Positions 61,236 through 64,000 of a stretch of 64,000 bases of DNA are shown piece by piece. Numbering within the stretch: the stretch's first letter is position 1; each line of letters opens with the position of its first letter. This stretch comes from Hyphomonadaceae bacterium TMED5 (lineage in GTDB: Bacteria; Pseudomonadota; Alphaproteobacteria; Caulobacterales; Hyphomonadaceae), in the NCBI GenBank assembly GCA_002173095.1, contig NHBK01000014.1:1-64000 (forward strand). The letters run 5' to 3'. Position numbers and translations under genes: made by a program. Below the pieces are notes generated by a model. The model was not told the DNA's origin. It ran no database searches and saw only the letters and a program-made list of their open reading frames with translations.

Positions 61236-61544
61236 TTGGCTAAATATGATTTTATTGCCTGCTATATCCTCGCTAACCGCAAGAACGGCACGCTCTATAC
61301 TGGCGTGACGTCTGATCTGTTTCAGCGCATGGAACAGCATAAGCTCCGCAAAGGTTCTATGTTCGCCGCGAAGTACGGATGTGATCGATTAGTCTGGTTT
61401 GCCCGGTTTCCAGAAATGGCACCCGCGTTACAGCGCGAAAGTACGATAAAGGGCTGGCCCCGGCGATGGAAAATCAATCTGATTGAAGAACATAATCCAG
61501 ACTGGAACGACCTAAGCGCTCAATTGTCTGAATATGGCTGGTAA
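61236..61544 (+). CDS. Small GIY-YIG nuclease-family protein (UPF0213-like)
   Basis: A 102-residue protein with the GIY-YIG core: CYILANRKNGTLYTGVTSDL (the Y...Y-T-G-V block), FQRMEQHKLRKGSMFAAKYG with the conserved Arg, and RESTIKGWPRRWKINLI with the catalytic Glu. The TTG start is chosen because AGGGAAACAGGA lies upstream; the earlier frame has no ribosome site. Proteins of this kind occur in many scattered copies in some alphaproteobacteria and are found near mobile sequences. A role in DNA repair or turnover is only suggested. Confidence 0.8.
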   Translation: MAKYDFIACYILANRKNGTLYTGVTSDLFQRMEQHKLRKGSMFAAKYGCDRLVWFARFPEMAPALQRESTIKGWPRRWKINLIEEHNPDWNDLSAQLSEYGW

Positions 61545-61563
61545 GCTGTAACCAAACTCAGCT

Positions 61564-62496
61564 CTATTTCTTGCGCGCGGCGATGGAGAGCGGGTGCGCC
61601 GCAACAAGCATATCTGCCAGGTCTGCTGTCAGAAGATGGGTGTAAATCTGCGTCGTTGAGATGTCCGCATGGCCCAGCAGAACCTGCACGGTGCGCAAAT
61701 CGGCCCCGCCCTGAAGCATATGGGTCGCGAAGGCATGGCGCAGCGTATGGGGCGAAATATCACTCGCATTCAGGCCCGCTTTCAGCGCACGGTCCCGGAT
61801 AATATTTTGCAGCGTCCGCCGCCCGATATGTCCGTCCTGACCAGAAGACGGAAAGACAAATTTTTCCGCAGGGTCTTTCGCGCCTTTGGGCAGGAACCCT
61901 TCGCGAATAGCGAGATAGTCCGACAAAGCCTCCTGCGCCGGGCGACCAACCGGGCAGAGCCGTTCCTTCTGGCCTTTGCCCAGAACGCGGATATAGCCTT
62001 CTTTCACCGTATGAAGCGCCGCCACGGGCAAAGTGCAGACCTCACTTGCCCGCAGACCGGCAGAATAGACCAGCTCCAACAGGCAAAGGTCACGCCTATC
62101 CTTTGGGCCATCGCCCGCACACGCATTGAGGAGCTGTCCGACCTGTTCACGCGAGAGCACTTTTGGAACGCCGCGTTGGGCTTCAGGCGCGCTCAACCCC
62201 TGAGCGGGATTAGTGTCCCGGCCGCCTTCTTCGATTTCAAATCGGTAAAACTGGCGGAGCGCCGAGAGACGCCGCGCAATCGTAGCAGGCGAGAACCCCT
62301 CATCGGCAAGTGCGCGCTGATACGCTGTCAGGTCTTCACGGTCTGCACTGCCAAGGTCTGAGCCCTGCGTGGCCAGAAAGGCTGCTGCATCTTTGAGATC
62401 GCGCCGATAAGCGGCCAGCGTATTGTCAGAGGCGGCCCGTTCGACCGCCTGCATTTCCAGATAAGCGTCTATGCGTTCGCGATCGCCCGGCGTCAC
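61564..62496 (-). CDS. xerD: Tyrosine recombinase XerD
   Basis: Resolves chromosome dimers at dif with XerC. Length 310 matches XerD. Catalytic residues: Arg in AGLRASEVC, Lys in GKGQKERLCP, HxxR in HTLRHAFATH, His in LLGHADIS and the Tyr in TTQIYTH. The N-terminal SAM-like domain begins with IDAYLEMQAVERAASDNTLA. The start is GTG. Its first base is 2 bases past the stop of the upstream gene, so it is co-transcribed with it. XerC or XerD cannot be told apart with certainty. Confidence 0.9.
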   Translation of the reverse strand: MTPGDRERIDAYLEMQAVERAASDNTLAAYRRDLKDAAAFLATQGSDLGSADREDLTAYQRALADEGFSPATIARRLSALRQFYRFEIEEGGRDTNPAQGLSAPEAQRGVPKVLSREQVGQLLNACAGDGPKDRRDLCLLELVYSAGLRASEVCTLPVAALHTVKEGYIRVLGKGQKERLCPVGRPAQEALSDYLAIREGFLPKGAKDPAEKFVFPSSGQDGHIGRRTLQNIIRDRALKAGLNASDISPHTLRHAFATHMLQGGADLRTVQVLLGHADISTTQIYTHLLTADLADMLVAAHPLSIAARKK

Positions 62497-62497
62497 A

Positions 62498-64000
62498 TCA
62501 ATCCCGTACCTGCTGATAATTCAGGGCTTCAATCGCGAGCGCTTCAGCGACATCAGTGAAACCTTCAGCCTCCAGCAATTGCAGCACATCGCCCAAATCC
62601 TCAGGCGTGATCATATCCGGGCGAGCGCCCAGAATTGAGATCAGCTGGATCAGCGCTTCGCCGGTCGCCCCGGAGGTAAAGGCAGAGCGCAGAAGAATAC
62701 GGCTTTGAATATCAACCGCATTGCCTTCGCTGAGCGTGCTGCCCGCATCACCTGTCAGGAAGTCGCGCGCAACCGGAGAAATCGGATGCTCCTGCAACAG
62801 CATGGTGTAGAGCATCTCGCTCACCTGCGCCGCACGTGTGTCCTCTCCGACCTGCGCCAGACGCGTAGAGACCAGACGCGCGGACTCAGCTGACGTATCC
62901 ATACCTGTCAGAATGCGCATGGCATCGAGCCAGGATTGAAGGAAAAGATCAGGCTGCGGACCGCCTTCGATTTCGACCACACGCTGGAAGCGCGAAGACT
63001 GGCGCGCATCACCGGCTGCAAATGCCGCCAGCGCGAAGAACTCACCATTATTGCTCAGCGCATCAAGGTCACGCAGGCGGGATAAGTGCTGCACCAGAAG
63101 CCCCGCATCGGCGGTATATTTCTCTGTGTCCGCACCTGAAAGCGTCAGCACACGGCGATAGATATCAACGCGATCCGCTTCTTCAGAACCGCGATCATTC
63201 GCCATTTGCAGCGCTTCATCCATCAGATTAACCGGCGCGTTGATGGTTTCATCGACCTCGCCCGGCGTACCGTCTTCGTTTGGCGGGACAGTTGGCACAG
63301 GGTCCGTGCGATAAGCCCGGCGACGCGCATCCACGCTCATCAGCCCGGCATAGGCTGCAATATCAGCTGAATTAATGCGAAGGGCGCGGCTGGTATCGCT
63401 GCGTTGCGCCAGCTCCAGAGCAATGCCCGGATTCATCGCTTCCAGCGTTGCATCGCTGACCGGAAAGCTACCCGCCAGAGACAGCGCCGTTGAAAGACCA
63501 GATGTGAAATTCGCAGACGGCAGACGTCGTAAATCGCGAGGCGTTGGTTCTGCCGGCAGTGTTTGCAGGGCGCCAATTGCGGTCACAACCCACGGGTCGA
63601 TATTCCCCATCTCTGCGCCGAGTTCCAGCGCGAGATTTGCAGAGGAGAAATTGCCTTCCAGCGCGAAACAGGTCGCGCGAGCTGCAAACATATAAGGTGT
63701 GCTCTGAGAGGCAGAACGCACAGATGAACAGGCCGAAGCCAGATTACCGCGAATGAGGGAAAGCTCTGTCTGCGCTTCCAGACTGGTCGGAATGCCATCG
63801 ATTTGCGGCAATTGGCGCGCAAGCTCCGCATAAGCATCAAGCTCGCCGAGTGCCCAGATCAGGCGTATACGTTGCGCGAGAAGCTGATCAGCGCCCTCAC
63901 CTTCCGGCGCACGCGAGGATGATAGAAGAACGCGGCGAAGAATATCACGCGAAACCGGCGTCAGGCTGCGCGCATCAATGCGCATGAGGACCGGAAGGAG
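62498..64000 (-). CDS. Large helical protein, 5' end beyond the window (partial)
   Basis: At least 501 residues of an unrecognised protein. The reading frame stays open through the window's last base, so the true start is probably outside and the ATG at 63985 may be internal. The visible part is Ala/Leu-rich and looks like repeated helical hairpins, as in TPR or similar solenoids (AQRIRLIWALGELDAYAELA, ARATCFALEGNFSSANLALE). No signal peptide is visible. It is joined to xerD with a 1-base gap. Confidence 0.7.
   Translation of the reverse strand, partial: LLPVLMRIDARSLTPVSRDILRRVLLSSSRAPEGEGADQLLAQRIRLIWALGELDAYAELARQLPQIDGIPTSLEAQTELSLIRGNLASACSSVRSASQSTPYMFAARATCFALEGNFSSANLALELGAEMGNIDPWVVTAIGALQTLPAEPTPRDLRRLPSANFTSGLSTALSLAGSFPVSDATLEAMNPGIALELAQRSDTSRALRINSADIAAYAGLMSVDARRRAYRTDPVPTVPPNEDGTPGEVDETINAPVNLMDEALQMANDRGSEEADRVDIYRRVLTLSGADTEKYTADAGLLVQHLSRLRDLDALSNNGEFFALAAFAAGDARQSSRFQRVVEIEGGPQPDLFLQSWLDAMRILTGMDTSAESARLVSTRLAQVGEDTRAAQVSEMLYTMLLQEHPISPVARDFLTGDAGSTLSEGNAVDIQSRILLRSAFTSGATGEALIQLISILGARPDMITPEDLGDVLQLLEAEGFTDVAEALAIEALNYQQVRD

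Noticed and set aside
1-64000. tRNA, rRNA, insertion sequence, prophage or CRISPR
   Set aside because: I read the gaps between genes on both strands and found no cloverleaf, rRNA core, transposase or repeat-spacer array; a tRNA scan would be the decisive check.

Overview
The window looks like chromosomal DNA of an aerobic, marine-type alphaproteobacterium, most likely near Hyphomonas/Henriciella (Hyphomonadaceae). This rests on gene content: two TonB-dependent receptors, an ECF sigma/ChrR-like pair, an ffh-chorismate mutase-rpsP group, IalB-like and βγ-crystallin-type exported proteins, and moderate-to-high GC with clear GGAGG ribosome sites. It is an inference, since there is no rRNA or marker tree here. 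I found no rRNA, tRNA, insertion sequence, prophage or CRISPR array. Coding density is high and several convergent gene pairs share their stop codons.

Layout. 0-8.4 kb: a winged-helix regulator, a TonB receptor/esterase operon, two facing RpiB-family isomerases with a shared terminator, a double-hotdog thioesterase, a PLP enzyme and fructose bisphosphatase. 8.5-14.5 kb: an AceE-like thiamine-diphosphate enzyme, an acid-phosphatase lipoprotein, and a membrane histidine kinase with its NarL-type regulator. 14.5-21.2 kb: a minus-strand cluster for oxidation at the cell envelope (2Fe-2S subunit, molybdopterin subunit, small membrane protein, double CMD-domain lipoprotein, PQQ dehydrogenase with a cytochrome c tail). 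21.3-32 kb: a TauE permease, an O-methyltransferase, a dienelactone hydrolase, a luciferase-like flavoprotein operon, cysK, a ParD-like antitoxin gene coupled to map, a thiolase-fold protein, an acetyltransferase and a glycosyltransferase.

32-39.4 kb is the most unusual part. The ribosome/SRP group (ffh, small membrane protein, chorismate mutase, rpsP, rimM) is split: three exported βγ-crystallin proteins lie between rpsP and rimM. Together they carry eight domains, eleven full Ca-type motifs and a C-x8-C pair in every domain. trmD and rplS do not follow rimM.

39.4-54 kb holds two tandem four-cysteine exported paralogues, an SDR and a quinone oxidoreductase, isoaspartyl peptidase with a SpoU methyltransferase, an ECF sigma factor with a ChrR-like partner that has lost its zinc ligands, rlmN, a CocE-type hydrolase, an MFS pump and a 47-residue basic protein next to a possible small RNA. 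54-64 kb holds a TesB-like thioesterase, a TonB receptor/metallophosphatase operon divergent from a TetR regulator with two 25-bp operator copies, a Chloroflexus-type malyl-CoA lyase, a small GIY-YIG nuclease, xerD, and a large helical protein that runs off the right edge.
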